From: Euclidia mi
Lineage: Eukaryota > Arthropoda > Insecta > Lepidoptera > Erebidae
Assembly: GCA_944739405.2 (NCBI GenBank)
Contig: OX123182.2
Span: forward strand, 60,143,183-60,207,182
DNA length: 64,000 bases
Direction of reading: 5' to 3'
The first letter of the stretch is position 1. The number at the start of each line of letters is the position of its first letter. Positions 44,700 to 55,233 of the stretch are shown here, piece by piece. The position numbers were made by a program, and so were the translations under genes. A model generated the notes under the pieces. That model had not been told where the DNA came from. It did not search any database and saw nothing but the letters and a program-made list of their open reading frames with translations.

Positions 44700-46633
44700 T
44701 TAACTGTCCGAGATCGTAAACACTGATTTTAGTATGGGAGAGGTGCCCACATCTTTTCTAAACGCACTCACACATGTAGTAGCTACCTCTCCAGAATCGC
44801 TTTCACTAAATGGCACACGCGAGCACTGAACCATTTCACAACACTCGACACTATGAGAGGGCGCGGGCGCCGCTCGGCTGCTGGTGCACCGCAGGGCGCC
44901 AGGCTCCGGTGCCGGCGCGGCTGCGGCGCTCTCCCCGGATGCTCGTGCTCGTCGTAGTCGCATTACTCGTCGCCAAGCAAAGTATATCCCGACCGCTGCC
45001 ATTATACTGGTAATGACGTATATCGCAGTGTAGTGGTGAATGTCATGTATCCTCACATCTTCCGCTAATGGAGAGCTTTGCTTTATTGCGTCGACTTGCG
45101 CTCTGATGCTTGACAACTCCTTTTGATTTGATTCCAGTTCGGTATTGGAAAGCGGTACTATGGGTAGTGAAATGTTTATAATGTTGTTTATCGGTGCTAT
45201 GTCAAAAGACTCTAAATCTGGCTTTACCTCGAGTCTACTGGACATTTGCTTGTGACCGTATAGCGTAAAGTTTTGTGACTTAATTACACATCCCTGACCT
45301 ACGCTAAGTAAGCCGGCTCCTGACAAATGTATAGCAGTCACTCGATCGGGACAAAGTAATCGGATATGGCATTGTTCGCAGCAGAAATATAAATACCGAT
45401 TTACTTTATTCAAATCTGTCCATCTGTTTGTACAAGGACTTACGTCGAAGGAACATTTGCGGGTCTCTTCTGAAGTCAGACATAAACTGTGATCGTCCTT
45501 GATGCTGTACTCCGGTGTTCTGATGTGACATAAAACCTTACTTGCACCTTGTGAAGTGCACAAGTTCAAGTCGTCTTTTGTTAACAATAGCAAAGCATCT
45601 TTGTTCAGATTGACTGCTACGTATTCTGATACAGGAACGACCTCCACCATGTTAGAGTTCATAAGATGTGGTACAGGAATTATCTTCAGGATCTCATATG
45701 CGTCTCTGGCGATGAGTGGAATCCTAATTTCAAATATAAAATAATGTTCTGACATCCTTCCTCGTACTTTCAGTAGATGATAAATTGCTGAGAACTCCGT
45801 TTCGTCAACAGGTGAGGACAAATCCTTTGGCAGTTGTCCTGAGATGATATCTAGTTCGTGCTTTAGCTGCTCCGGTGATATGGGGTGCAGATTAAAATTC
45901 CCATGATATATGTCTGTTACAGCGTCAAGCAATCTATCTTGTATAGAGCTGAGTTTGTATAAAAGGTTATAGGCAATTATTGATGTCATTGTGAAATCTG
46001 TGCTAATGGTGATATTTTGTACGGCTAGTTTGAACTGACTTACGTCATTCTGGAATCCAAGAAACTTTTGATTTATGTTTTTATATTGTTTACTTATAAA
46101 CTGTTCAGTTCGTTTTAACAAATTGAACTCTGCTTCAACAACAGAAGTCTGATTTTTCCATAACATCGCTATGTGATTCTGATTTGCTTTGTTTTGATAT
46201 CGCTCTCGTAACTTGATACGAAGCGCTCGTCCAAGACACCGAACAAGGTGTTAGCAAGATATCCGATACCATTAATCAGACCGCGCTTGTTCCTCGCACG
46301 CGCATCAAAATGCTGACTTAGCAACAGGTCGTTGTAGTGTTGCATTTCTTGATAGCCGTGATTTAATTGTATGAGCACTGCGTCACAATGCGTTTGTAAG
46401 TTTGTTTGTTTACAAACACCATCCAGATATTGAATGTATTTAGACAGCGCTTTCATGCCATGCCAGTATGGATTCATGTCAAAGTATACCACGAGTTTCC
46501 AGTCATCTCTAATGAGGTGCATATCGTTGATTTTATCAAAATATAGCGACTGATTAATTGGCATATTTATGTTGTTATATGCACACTGTGAGGTACATAT
46601 AAGAGACATAAACAATAAAAAAGTTGTTGCCAT
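44700..46633 (-). pseudogene. BEL/Pao 3 envelope-like fusion glycoprotein, one frameshift
   Basis: The first part (46633-46169) starts with a hydrophobic signal peptide (MATTFLLFMSLICTSQC). It has a basic furin-type site RNKR at about 46294-46283, followed by a Gly-rich hydrophobic GLINGIG segment, the layout of F-type fusion proteins of baculoviruses and insect errantiviruses. A stop follows at 46171-46169. The second part (488 codons, 46166-44700) is in another frame and holds a coiled-coil-like helix, a cysteine-rich middle (CCEQCHIRLLC), a transmembrane segment near its residues 379-397 followed by RRVMRLRRAR, and an Ala/Pro-rich tail. The break lies between the fusion segment and the helix. 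The protein would be a membrane fusion envelope; this copy cannot make it as read. Confidence 0.8.
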
Positions 46634-47503
46634 TGTAGCAAAGTTATACTTTTTACGTGTACCGTAGCTGTTTGGTTTTGTTTGTGATGGTGTTTTGTGC
46701 TTATTAGTCTGATCCGTTTCATCGTGTACTGGTAGAACTGAGAGCTTTACTACTGGTCGTTTTAGTAGTCCATTTTTTGTCTTGACAGTCACGACGCGAA
46801 CATGCCCGTCTTGTCCAGGGTGCAGCTCCGTAACTCTACCTGATGCCCACTTGCCAGGCGGTAAGTTTAGGTCATTGATAAGCACCACGTCATTGATATT
46901 TAAATTGCTTTGCGGATGTTTCCATTTGCTTCTTGCATTCATTTGGCTGAGGTACTCTGTTTTCCATCTATTCCAAATATCTACATATATTTTTTGTACT
47001 AACTGCCACCTGGTACGCTGATCCTTTTCGGTTTCCACTATTGTAAGGTTGGGTCCACTTGCTAAGAAGTGTGATGGAGTTAGATAATCCAGATCTTGGG
47101 GATCTTCCGACAGAGGACAAAGAGGCCTTGAGTTGAGGCACGCTTCTATTTGAGTTAAGATGGTATATAACTCTTCATATGTAAGTTTCTGTTCTCCGAT
47201 GACTCGCCTCATATGATGTTTGAGGCTCTTCACGCCTGCCTCCCACAAACCTCCTGCTAATGGCCAAGATGGGGCATTAAAATGCCATTCCATCTCCATG
47301 TCGGTTATCTCAGGGATACATACTTGTTGCAATTCGTGGAATTGTTGTTGTAGTACGTGGCTAGCTCCTAGAAAATTGGTGCCATTATCACTATAGATGT
47401 GACGTGGTGTACCTCGCCTTGCAGCCATGCGGCGTAGTGCTGCTAAAAATGCAGTTGAAGATAGGTCTGATACCAGCTCGACATGTATGGCTTCAACACT
47501 CAA
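46634..47503 (-). pseudogene. BEL/Pao 3 integrase core and C-terminus
   Basis: Residues 1-265 of the 444-codon frame 47503-46169. It begins VEAIHVELVSDLSSTAFL, has IYSDNGTNFLGA (second catalytic D) and WPLAGGLWEAGVKSLKHH (catalytic E), then LTQIEACLNSRPLCPLSED, LTPSHFLASGP, IWNRWKTEYLSQM, LPPGKWASGRVTELHPGQDG and RPVVKLSVLPV. All three acidic residues are present across the two frames (first D at the end of the pol frame). The frame runs into the envelope signal sequence with no stop codon between. Confidence 0.88.
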
Positions 47504-50500
47504 ACAGAGCCACGTAAGCCTTTGTTATTTTAATGCCGCGGCCTTTGTTGGCTTTGACATCTATAAATCCCTTATAATCGACGCCAGTATGGAAGAATGG
47601 TCTCGACACATTGCATCTTGATTCCGATAAATCTCCCATTAGTTGGTAGTGTTTGTCGGGATTCTGTTTTCTGCAAATAACACACAGGCGCAAACGTTTC
47701 TTGATGGCTCTATTGCCTCCTAAAATCCAAAACTGTTGTCTCAAAAACGCTGATGTTAATCTAGGACCGCCATGAAAGGTAAGCTTATGACCGTAGTCAA
47801 TTATTAAATCTGTTAAACGTGTGTTATTTGGCAATATTATAGGATGTTTCATGTTTTCGCTGATATATGATTTGTTGAGTCTCCCTCCTACTCTCAAGAT
47901 GCCGTCTTCATCGAGGTAGGGATTTAAGTTCAATATTTTACTGGATGTGCTTATCTTGTTCTTTTTGCATAAGTCAGATATTTCTAACGAGAATTCTTGC
48001 TGCTGTATGTATTTGATAAGTGTTATTTTCGATATATGATATTCTTGTAGTATCAAATATAATTGTTTACGTATGTGTTTATCCTGTTTGTGTTTAATGA
48101 ACCGTAGAATCCATGCTAGTATTCTAACAAGTTTCATATAAGAGCTGTGCTTAGTAATAAGTTGCTGTAAAATGCTTTCGTCATCTTGCTTGATTATGAC
48201 GTTTATGTAACGGCTTTTCTTCACTTCAAGATCCGTCGTGTAGATCGGCTGTTTATCTTCGTGCTTGAAGGTTTTCAACCACGACGGTCCTTGCCACCAC
48301 AAGAGATGTTGATTCAATTGTTGAATTGATAGGCCTCTACTTGCGCAATCTGCGGGATTGTCGCCCGACTTAACATATCGCCAGCAAACAGAGGGCATTG
48401 CACTCGTAATTTGTCTTGTTCTGTTGGCGACAAATATTTGCCAACGTCCGGGATCGCCGTGTAGCCATCCTAATACAGCTGTAGAGTCTGTCCAACCATA
48501 AATGACTATTTGATGATCTGCGAAGCATTTTAAAATCTTAGACATAAGTTTGGCTAGCAAATGAGCACCACAGAGCTCCAAACGTGGTAATGATATATTC
48601 TTGCCACATGGAACGATTCTGGACTTTCCTGCAACTAGGGTGATGTTTGGGTGACCTTGTTTGATAGTTCTGCAGTAAATAATACATCCGTATGCTTTTA
48701 CTGATGAGTCACAAAATCCGTGCAATTCCACGTGACAACCTGGAGCTATACCTAGCCATCTCGGTACTTCTACCGCGTTTACGTAAGCGCTTTCTGCTTT
48801 TATTTTGACCCATTCTTTATAGAATTGTTCTGATATCGGCTCATCCCATTCTATTTTTGACTCCCAGATTTTTTGAAATAGTATTTTTAGTTTGGTTGTA
48901 AAGGGAGTCAACCACCCTAGAGGATCGAAAACTTTAGAGATATCCGACAGTACTGATCGTTTGGTGGCCTTCCTAACAAGTGTATCAATTTTTGGGTCGA
49001 ACGTAAAATTATCTTTGGCTGGATTCCATCGCAAGCCCAGCGTTTTTGTTGACTCTGGCTGTTTAAAGTCAAAAGAGGTAGACATGTTATCATTTAGAAG
49101 TAGGGGACTATTCGAAGCCCACTTTCTTAAGTTAAAGCCACCTTTGCTCATTAGCTCGATCAAGTCTTGTTGTAGTTTGCGAGCAGAGTCAATTTCGGGG
49201 CTACTCTGAAGCAAATCGTCCATATATAATGATTCTTCTACGACTCTAGCTGCTTCTGGGTAGTTATGGCGTTCATCACTCGCTAGACGTCTAAGCGTCA
49301 TCATCGCTAAGAACGGCGCCGCTTTAGTTCCGTAGGTGACGGTGGTCAACTGCAATTCTTGTAGTTTCTCGTTAGGGTTATTCCGCCACACTATTTTCTG
49401 CAAGCTCTGATCATCCTCATGCACTAAAATCTGACGGAAATATTTTTCTATATCTGCTGTAAATGCAAATTGGTATTGCCTCCACTTCAATATCAACGAC
49501 TGAAGGTCTTGCTGCAGATTCGGACCCTTGTGCATGAGGTCGTTTAAACTTTGACCGCTAGATGTTTTTGAAGATGCATTGAAAACTACGCGCAATGACG
49601 TGGTTATTGAACTTTCACGTAACACGCAATGATGCGGTAAAAAGCATTGAAGTTTCGAATTACGGCTAGCAGGTTTCATATGACCTAACGCAGGTAGGTA
49701 TTCATTCATAAATGTTTTATATTCATGTGCGATATTATTATGTTTGATAAATTTACGTTCTAACTGTGCGAACTGAGCAATGGCCTTTGATTTGGAATTT
49801 CCCAAATTATTTTGATAGTTTGGCTTGAGAGGAACACGTACTTCATATCTCCCATTGATGCGTCTGGTCGTGGTTGCATTATAGTATTGAATACATTCGT
49901 GATCATCAGATGACAGACTTCCTGAGTCCGTGATATCCTCAGTCTCCCAAAACTTGTGTAATTGGTTGACGTCGATTTGTACGATGTTGCACTGTAACGA
50001 TGTGTGTATGTTTCCACACAAGATCCATCCAAGATGAGTTTTTTGTGCTATGGGTATTGTTTGATCTATTCTACAAATGCCATCTAATATGATATGGGAA
50101 TATATGTCGGCTCCAAACAATATATCGATTGGACGACTGCTGTAAAACTCAGGATCTGCCAATTCGATGTGTTCTAAATAAGGCCAGTTCGGTTTCGCAA
50201 ATGTATAAGACGGTAAATTTTTTGTTAGCGTTTTCATGATAAAAACATCGGTGTGAAAGTTGTAAGATTCGTCTAATGAAGAACATTTGATGTTAATATT
50301 CCCCTTACAAGTGTTATCTTTGACACCGATACCCGTTATCACGCCCTTACATTTTTGACGTGGTAAACAAAGCTGCTGCGCTGCATTTTCTGTTATGAGC
50401 GATGTTTGGGAACCCTGGTCAATTAGGGCTCGCATTATAAGGTATGACCCATCTACCTTTTCAACCTTAATAAATGCTGTGGAAAGTAATATTTCGGGTA

Positions 50501-50708
50501 TATCACGCTGCTGAGCCACGTACGAGTTCATCGCCTGGCCTTGTTCAATCGATGTACGCATGGCAGCGGGTTTGGTTACCGCTATGTAGTTTGGTTTGTG
50601 ATTGCGAAAATGCTTCGTGCAAAAGAGTATTGTGGAAGCCATCGCATTCGCGGCATCGTTTTGTTGAAATACATGCTTTACCGTTATGAGAATAGAGGCA
50701 ATTTTCAC
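47493..50708 (-). pseudogene. BEL/Pao 3 pol: protease, RT, RNase H, integrase N-terminal domain
   Basis: A 1071-codon frame. Protease: RALIDQGSQTSLITENAAQQ (D-Q-G at the active site instead of D-S/T-G). RT: KFWETEDITD, PHHCVLRE, LRVVFNASSKTSSGQSLND, FTADIEKYFRQI (first D) and LYMDDLLQS (YMDD). RNase H: GFCDSSVKAYGCIIY, PRLELCGAHLLAKL, WTDSTAVLGWLHG and NPADCASRGL. Integrase zinc domain: GHKLTFHGGPRLTSAFLR and LCVICRKQN, then TGVDYKGFID (first catalytic D). A frame break at about 47500 separates the rest of the integrase. The frame opens upstream of the conserved region and overlaps gag, so its first codons are probably not the true start. Confidence 0.88.
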
Positions 50709-52207
50709 ACAACTTTAGTTTGTTGACAGTTTGCCTTTTATTATTCGAAGACATTTCTGTAAATTGTTCGCATTGATAAAGTCCATGCCCATTTTTGCAT
50801 AATGGACATATTTTATTGGAACGGATATCTCTAGTTACCGATTGCGAAATACCTTTATTGCTGGAATATGATTGTTTCGTACGTTTAAATAAATTATTTG
50901 ATAGCTTCGAATTTGATGGCGAAGATTTTGGAGGGTCTTGCTTTCGCCTCGAAGCTTCCATGCTGGTGAATTTGGCTTCCAAGAAGTCCAAAAACTCTGA
51001 TAAAATAGGTAATTCGCGTGGCTGCCTAATCAAGTGAGTCTACGTAATCACTATGTGTTTCTGCATCTAATTTATTCGTTAAAAGATACACAAGTAACGG
51101 ATCCCAAGCGCTAACGTCAACGCCTAAATTTTTGATCGCGTTAAGACACTCGCGGGTCGTGTCATGTATGCGTTTTATGTTATGTATGGATGGTTGTTGC
51201 ATGACCGGAAGGTTCATTAGAATGTTAAGATGCGAAGTGAATATGAGTTTTTTGTTATTGTAACGATGGTTCAGCAGTTCCCAGCAAACGGAGTAGTTGT
51301 CGGAACTGATTTGCAGATGTTGTATAAGCCCTTCCGCTTCACCCTTGACTTTCGCCTTCAGGAACTGCATCTTTTGGGCTTGGGAGAGCGATGGGTTGTT
51401 ATGTATCGCCTCAGTGAACAAGTCCTTGAAGGATACCCATTGATTGTACTTTCCGTGGAACACAGGAACCTCCATCTTGGGTGTGGTTTTTTCTCTGTGT
51501 GATACCGACCACAGCTTGCTATTTAGGGCTCGTTTCATACGATTATAAGTATCTTCGTAGGCTGTGAACATTTCCTCATAATTTGCATTCTTTCCATCAA
51601 GGTCTCCGTCCAAATCCCAATGTAGCGTGTCAATGACTGACCACCTAGTTTCCAATGTTTTCAGAGTATCTTCGAACTCCCACTTCTCGGATATGTTATC
51701 AATGTTAATGTTCGCTATAGCTCTAGAAAAAGCCTTAAAGTTTCTGCTTTGTTTCTTCAGTTGCTCGACCAGCTTGCTGTTGGTGCCTTGGGACGTGAAC
51801 TGAGGTTTTTCTAGAGTAGCTGATAGCATTTCGGTGTCCTCGGGTTTCCTATCCGTAGGGTTGGTGACGGGAAAAGGAGAAGACGGACCCGCCGTAGGTG
51901 TTGCTGGTGTAAAAACCGATACCAACAAAGCTTGTTTTATAGTCTCACGGGCGGACAAATAAAATTCTTTAGCTTGTTGATAATGATTACCGACAAAATA
52001 TTCGCTAGACTTATCGCTAAACCCGCTCAACTTTACATGATTTGTTTGGAATTCTTGCCAATACGCGTCTAAATGTTCTAGACGTTTCTTAGCAAATTCC
52101 GGCGTCTTGCGCTCATGTCCAGCTTTCTTAAAGTTTGTCAGAAGCTGGTTCATGGCGTTCGTAGTCAGATTTTGGTTGGCAAGTAAATCCTCCATAGTTT
52201 TGCTCAT
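50545..52207 (-). pseudogene. BEL/Pao 3 gag
   Basis: The 393-codon frame (52207-51026) starts MSKTMEDLLANQNLTTNAMN. It carries the conserved core PKMEVPVFHGKYNQWVSF, then FLKAKVKGEAEGLIQHL and LLNHRYNNKKLI, and ends near ETHSDYVDSLD. A frame change near 51030 leads to LPILSEFLDFLEAKFTSM and the cysteine region CPLCKNGHGLYQCEQF, LCENCLYSHNGKAC and CRECDGFHNTLLHEA (50830-50600). Gag builds the particle and binds RNA. Only one or two frame breaks separate it from an intact gag-pol arrangement. Confidence 0.87.
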
Positions 52208-52426
52208 CGTGATAAATGTTTGTAAACTGGAAAGATCTTACTTGTGTTTTGTTGTGCTCGTATACTTCCCGCAGAGACTGATATCTCACTGCACTCCTGG
52301 CCTGGTATGTTGCGGCTGCTCGAAGTGCGCGGTCGCTGGTATGGAGTACTACTCACACAAATATCGGACTAACAAAATTAACACTCGCGGAATGGGCCCC
52401 CTCACGTTAACGAAGGACCACGAAGA

Positions 52427-52683
52427 TGTACGATATCTTTGATGATAGAAGTAAAAGATGGTATTAGAAATTTAGATACGGTTTATTGATAAAAGATAAA
52501 AAAGGTAATTTTATGCTAAATGATAATGCTATGATAAATGCTTGATAATGAGTACACACGCGGCGCGGTTGATGTCCGGTAATGAACTGAATTGCGATTA
52601 ATTATATAAAATGAAGTACGAAACAAATATGCTGACTCAAGCGCACGAGCGTACGAAGTCGCGATGTACGGCGAAACCGTACA
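52427..52683 (-). repeat. 5' LTR of BEL/Pao 3 (right on plus strand)
   Basis: 257 bp, with the same ends as 44318-44562. As the element runs on the minus strand, this LTR would drive transcription leftwards. Confidence 0.92.
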
Positions 52684-52688
52684 AGTAT

Positions 52689-53306
52689 CGTACTCGTCTT
52701 CAGGAAGAACTTTCCATAAATCATATTGACTGGAAGTTTATTCCGCCAGCATCACCACATTTCGGTGGATGTTGGGAAAGCATGGTCAAAGTAATTAAAA
52801 CGCATCTCTTTAAGGTTATAGGTCAACAAATCCTCTCTTACGAAGAGCTTTTAACTGTCCTTGCACAAGTCAAGGCGCTAATCAACTCGCGTCCGCTCAG
52901 GGCATTGAGTAGTGACCCTGCAGAACCATCCGCGTTAAGCCCTGCACATTTTCTGAACACAGTGCCATTATCGTCATTTCCGGCTCCTGAAGCAGTCTCT
53001 TCAAGCTTGCTCCAGAGACATACTCTGCTGGATAAACTTGTGCAGTCATTTTGGCGGCGCTGGCGTACGGAATATCTCCACCAGCTTCAGGCTAGATCCA
53101 AATGGAATAGTCCTGCATCCCCTATACAGGAGGGTACGTTGGTCGTCATAATACATGATAATGCTCCGCCGCTATCATGGCCGTTAACCATCGTGGAGAA
53201 ATTGCATACTTCCAAAGACGGTACAACCCGCGTTGTTACCGTGAAAACCGCGATGGGGAGCTACGTGCGCCCTGTTGTTCGTCTGTGTCCGCTTCCAACT
53301 CAGTGA
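52689..53306 (+). pseudogene. BEL/Pao 2 integrase C-terminal part (after nested element)
   Basis: It resumes at the AGTAT duplication with LQEELSINHIDWKFIPPASP, then HFGGCWESMVKVIKTHL (catalytic E), LAQVKALINSRPLRALSSD, LSPAHFLNTVPL, FWRRWRTEYLHQLQARSKW and PPLSWPLTIVEKLH, ending RPVVRLCPLPTQ and TGA (53306). It is intact apart from being cut from the rest by the nested element, whose right LTR supplies the apparent N-terminal codons. Confidence 0.88.
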
Positions 53307-53509
53307 GATCTAGCCTAAAGTTAGATCTACCTCTTAGTTTAAGTATTTAGTTTCTAGTTTTCGTTATAATTGTTTCGCTAAAGTTAATTTTGATTAATTT
53401 TAATTTCATATCGCTGTCTTAGCCTATTGATGGGTTATGCAGTAGTACATCCAACATAGCTAAGTTCAATTTTATTTTTTTTAAACAACTCTTTAGGGCC
53501 CGGGTGATA

Positions 53510-54096
53510 TGGTAGCGCCATCTATCTTTTCCATTGCTAGTTAATTATGTTAACACCAAGCTAATAAATTCCTTTGCGTATCGCAGTGTCAAACGAGCGA
53601 TCTTTTATCCCTTCCTATCCCATTCCCTCTCAAAGGCACGCCTCGCTCTAATTGGTCGCAGAATTCAATGACGCGACGGAGTCGAAAATCAACCGTCCCG
53701 CTGACCGGCTGCGTCCTGGTGCAGCTCCGCGCCGCGACGAATACATGCAGCACCGCAATATTTTATCGCTATTTTGTACTATAAACGAGAACTAAACCGC
53801 CCGCGGGTGTAGTGGAGTGATCCGTGCAGCTTCGGGCTGGATCCAGGTGGAGTGATCAGCTTGTGGCCCGACTCTCGGAAGACGCCGACAAGCCGCCATT
53901 TTATCAATGTAAGGCGTGCTCTGCTCCCATACCTCCGCCTCCTATTCCTTCCTATAAATTCCAGTAGCTATAATTTCCAACTCCTCTTCACCTTTTTCCT
54001 ATTCTAGGCGATCATCAGCCATCCTTATACAGTCCAAAATATTAATATTTTTCCAAATCGCCTAGAACAAAGGGTTTGGTGCAACGCCGAACCATT
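53510..54096 (+). repeat. 3' LTR of BEL/Pao 2
   Basis: 587 bp, TGGTAGCGCC...GCCGAACCA, preceded by a purine/GC run AGGGCCCGGGTGATA. It matches 38637-39221 with about 4% difference by eye. Confidence 0.9.
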
Positions 54097-54170
54097 AGTT
54101 TTTCCACGGAGCGGCTGCCTGTCTGACCTCCACAACCCGAAGGGATAGCGATATTGCATGGTTTAGACTA
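54097..54170 (-). repeat. SINE fragment, right half split by BEL element 2
   Basis: TTAGTTTTTCCACGGAGCGG, CTGCCTGTCTGACCTCC and GATAGCGATATTGCATG continue the SINE whose other half is at 38580-38631. It is the reverse of the SINE at 25815-26205. Confidence 0.6.
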
Positions 54171-54175
54171 GGGTT

Positions 54176-54310
54176 GATGAGGATTCCTCTTCCTCATCCT
54201 CATGATGCGGAAGATCCTCATATATCTACAATTCCTCCTCCTCATCCTCTAAAATTTAAATATAAAAATTCCTCATCCGCTTCCGCATCCTCCATCTAAT
54301 GAGGAATTCA
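54176..54310. repeat. CCTCAT-rich simple sequence
   Basis: Degenerate runs of CCTCATC and TCCTC on the plus strand between the SINE end and the Gypsy LTR. Confidence 0.6.
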
Positions 54311-54321
54311 TGAGAAATTGG

Positions 54322-54734
54322 TGTCACACGAAAATAAATCGTATTAATCGTATAAATCGAAACGCAAGGTGACGGAAGAGACTTCGCTCCAACACGTTAA
54401 GAGGCAGATGTCGTTACAGGATGTGACGTTATAATCGTGGCGCTGGGCCCGTTCACTTCTCCTGCTGGCTGTTCCCCTCCCAGCGGCAAATAAATACCGC
54501 GGCGCGTCAGCGAACGCTTTCTCTTGGACCCTGGACGCCGTCAAGATAAGTGCTGCCTTCTCTGCTGGAGCACCGAAGCCTCGTCAGCCTGCCTGCCTAC
54601 CCTGCCCTGAGTCTTAGCTCTTAATTTAGTTGCTACCGGGTATATTCTGTGTAACACTTTCTAGCAATTATATTTTGTAACGAACAAAATACTGTATTTA
54701 ATTTATCTCTCTACACACACGAATAAACGTTACA
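54322..54734 (+). repeat. 5' LTR of Ty3/Gypsy element
   Basis: 413 bp, TGTCACACG...ACGTTACA. It contains an AAATAAATACC TATA-like block and GTAACGAACAAAATACTG near its end. It ends one base before the PBS. A diverged, inverted part of a related LTR is at 58366-58610. Confidence 0.8.
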
Positions 54735-54735
54735 C

Positions 54736-54748
54736 TGGCGCCAAACAG
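54736..54748 (+). other. Primer-binding site of Ty3/Gypsy element
   Basis: TGGCGCCAAACAG directly follows the LTR, starting with the TGG that pairs with the CCA end of a tRNA. The tRNA type is not identified. Confidence 0.7.
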
Positions 54749-55233
54749 TTTTAAGAGCTCAGGCATCTGACTCGGCTTCTGGTTGCTTCCTTTTTCTGTG
54801 TTTTTCTGTGTTTCTGTGCGTAAGTGCGTTCACAGTCGGTAAGTCGTGCGTTTTATTGTTTTTAAATCTTACATAAATTAGGCAATATGGTCGACTAAAG
54901 GCTTGCGCCACGTCTTATGTACCTTTTAACTTCTTTTCTAACCCAAAGTCGTTAGACTAAGTAACGGTTTTGGGAATTACTTGTAATTGCACAATTATAT
55001 TTCTTATGTGTGGGTAGACTCCGCTTCGCGGTATTATTACGCATTGCGAACGTAACTTGTTAACTTGCTACATAATATATATATATCTTTCTTTTAAACA
55101 ACCCACTGTGAACATATTTACATTACCTTTTATTTTATTGTTATATTATAAATATAACCCCTGTGTGAGTGATTTTTGGTGCTGTTAGGTTTTTCTTTTT
55201 ACTAGACTTAATCTTTTTCAAGGTAACTTAGCC
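54749..55233. other. Gypsy leader
   Basis: Non-coding leader, AT-rich, with a TA run near 55070-55087. Confidence 0.5.

Larger units (their letters stand above)
44318..52683 (-). mobile_element. BEL/Pao LTR retrotransposon 3 with envelope-like gene, nested in BEL/Pao 2
   Basis: It is flanked by an exact 5-bp duplication AGTAT (44313-44317 and 52684-52688). The LTRs 44318-44562 and 52427-52683 start TGTACG and end CGTACA. They are nearly identical apart from a 12-bp length difference and about half a dozen substitutions, so it is younger than its host element. On the minus strand: gag (52207-50545), pol (50708-47493), integrase core and envelope start (47503-46169), rest of envelope (46166-44700). 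A PBS-like TGGTCCTTCGTTAACG lies just inside the right LTR. Envelope-bearing BEL elements are grouped with Belpaoviridae. Frameshifts in gag, pol and env disable this copy. Confidence 0.92.
38637..54096 (+). mobile_element. BEL/Pao LTR retrotransposon 2, two LTRs, split by BEL/Pao 3
   Basis: LTRs at 38637-39221 and 53510-54096 share TGGTAGCGCC...GAACCA ends (inverted TGGT/ACCA). They differ at roughly twenty positions by eye, so the insertion is moderately old. Flanks TTAGC (38632-38636) and TTAGT (54097-54101) look like a 5-bp target duplication with one change. Inside on the plus strand are gag, protease, a long RT-RNase H-integrase frame, and the integrase C-terminus after the nested element. 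A PBS-like TGGTCCGTACGAAGCCGG starts at 39229, seven bases after the LTR. The element sits in a SINE and hosts a second BEL element between the catalytic D and E of its integrase. Confidence 0.9.

Noticed and set aside
44810..45013. Plus-strand frame opposite the envelope tail
   Set aside because: Shadow of the GC-rich Ala/Pro-coding tail on the minus strand.
54344..54544. 66-codon minus-strand frame
   Set aside because: It lies inside the Gypsy 5' LTR and has no motif.
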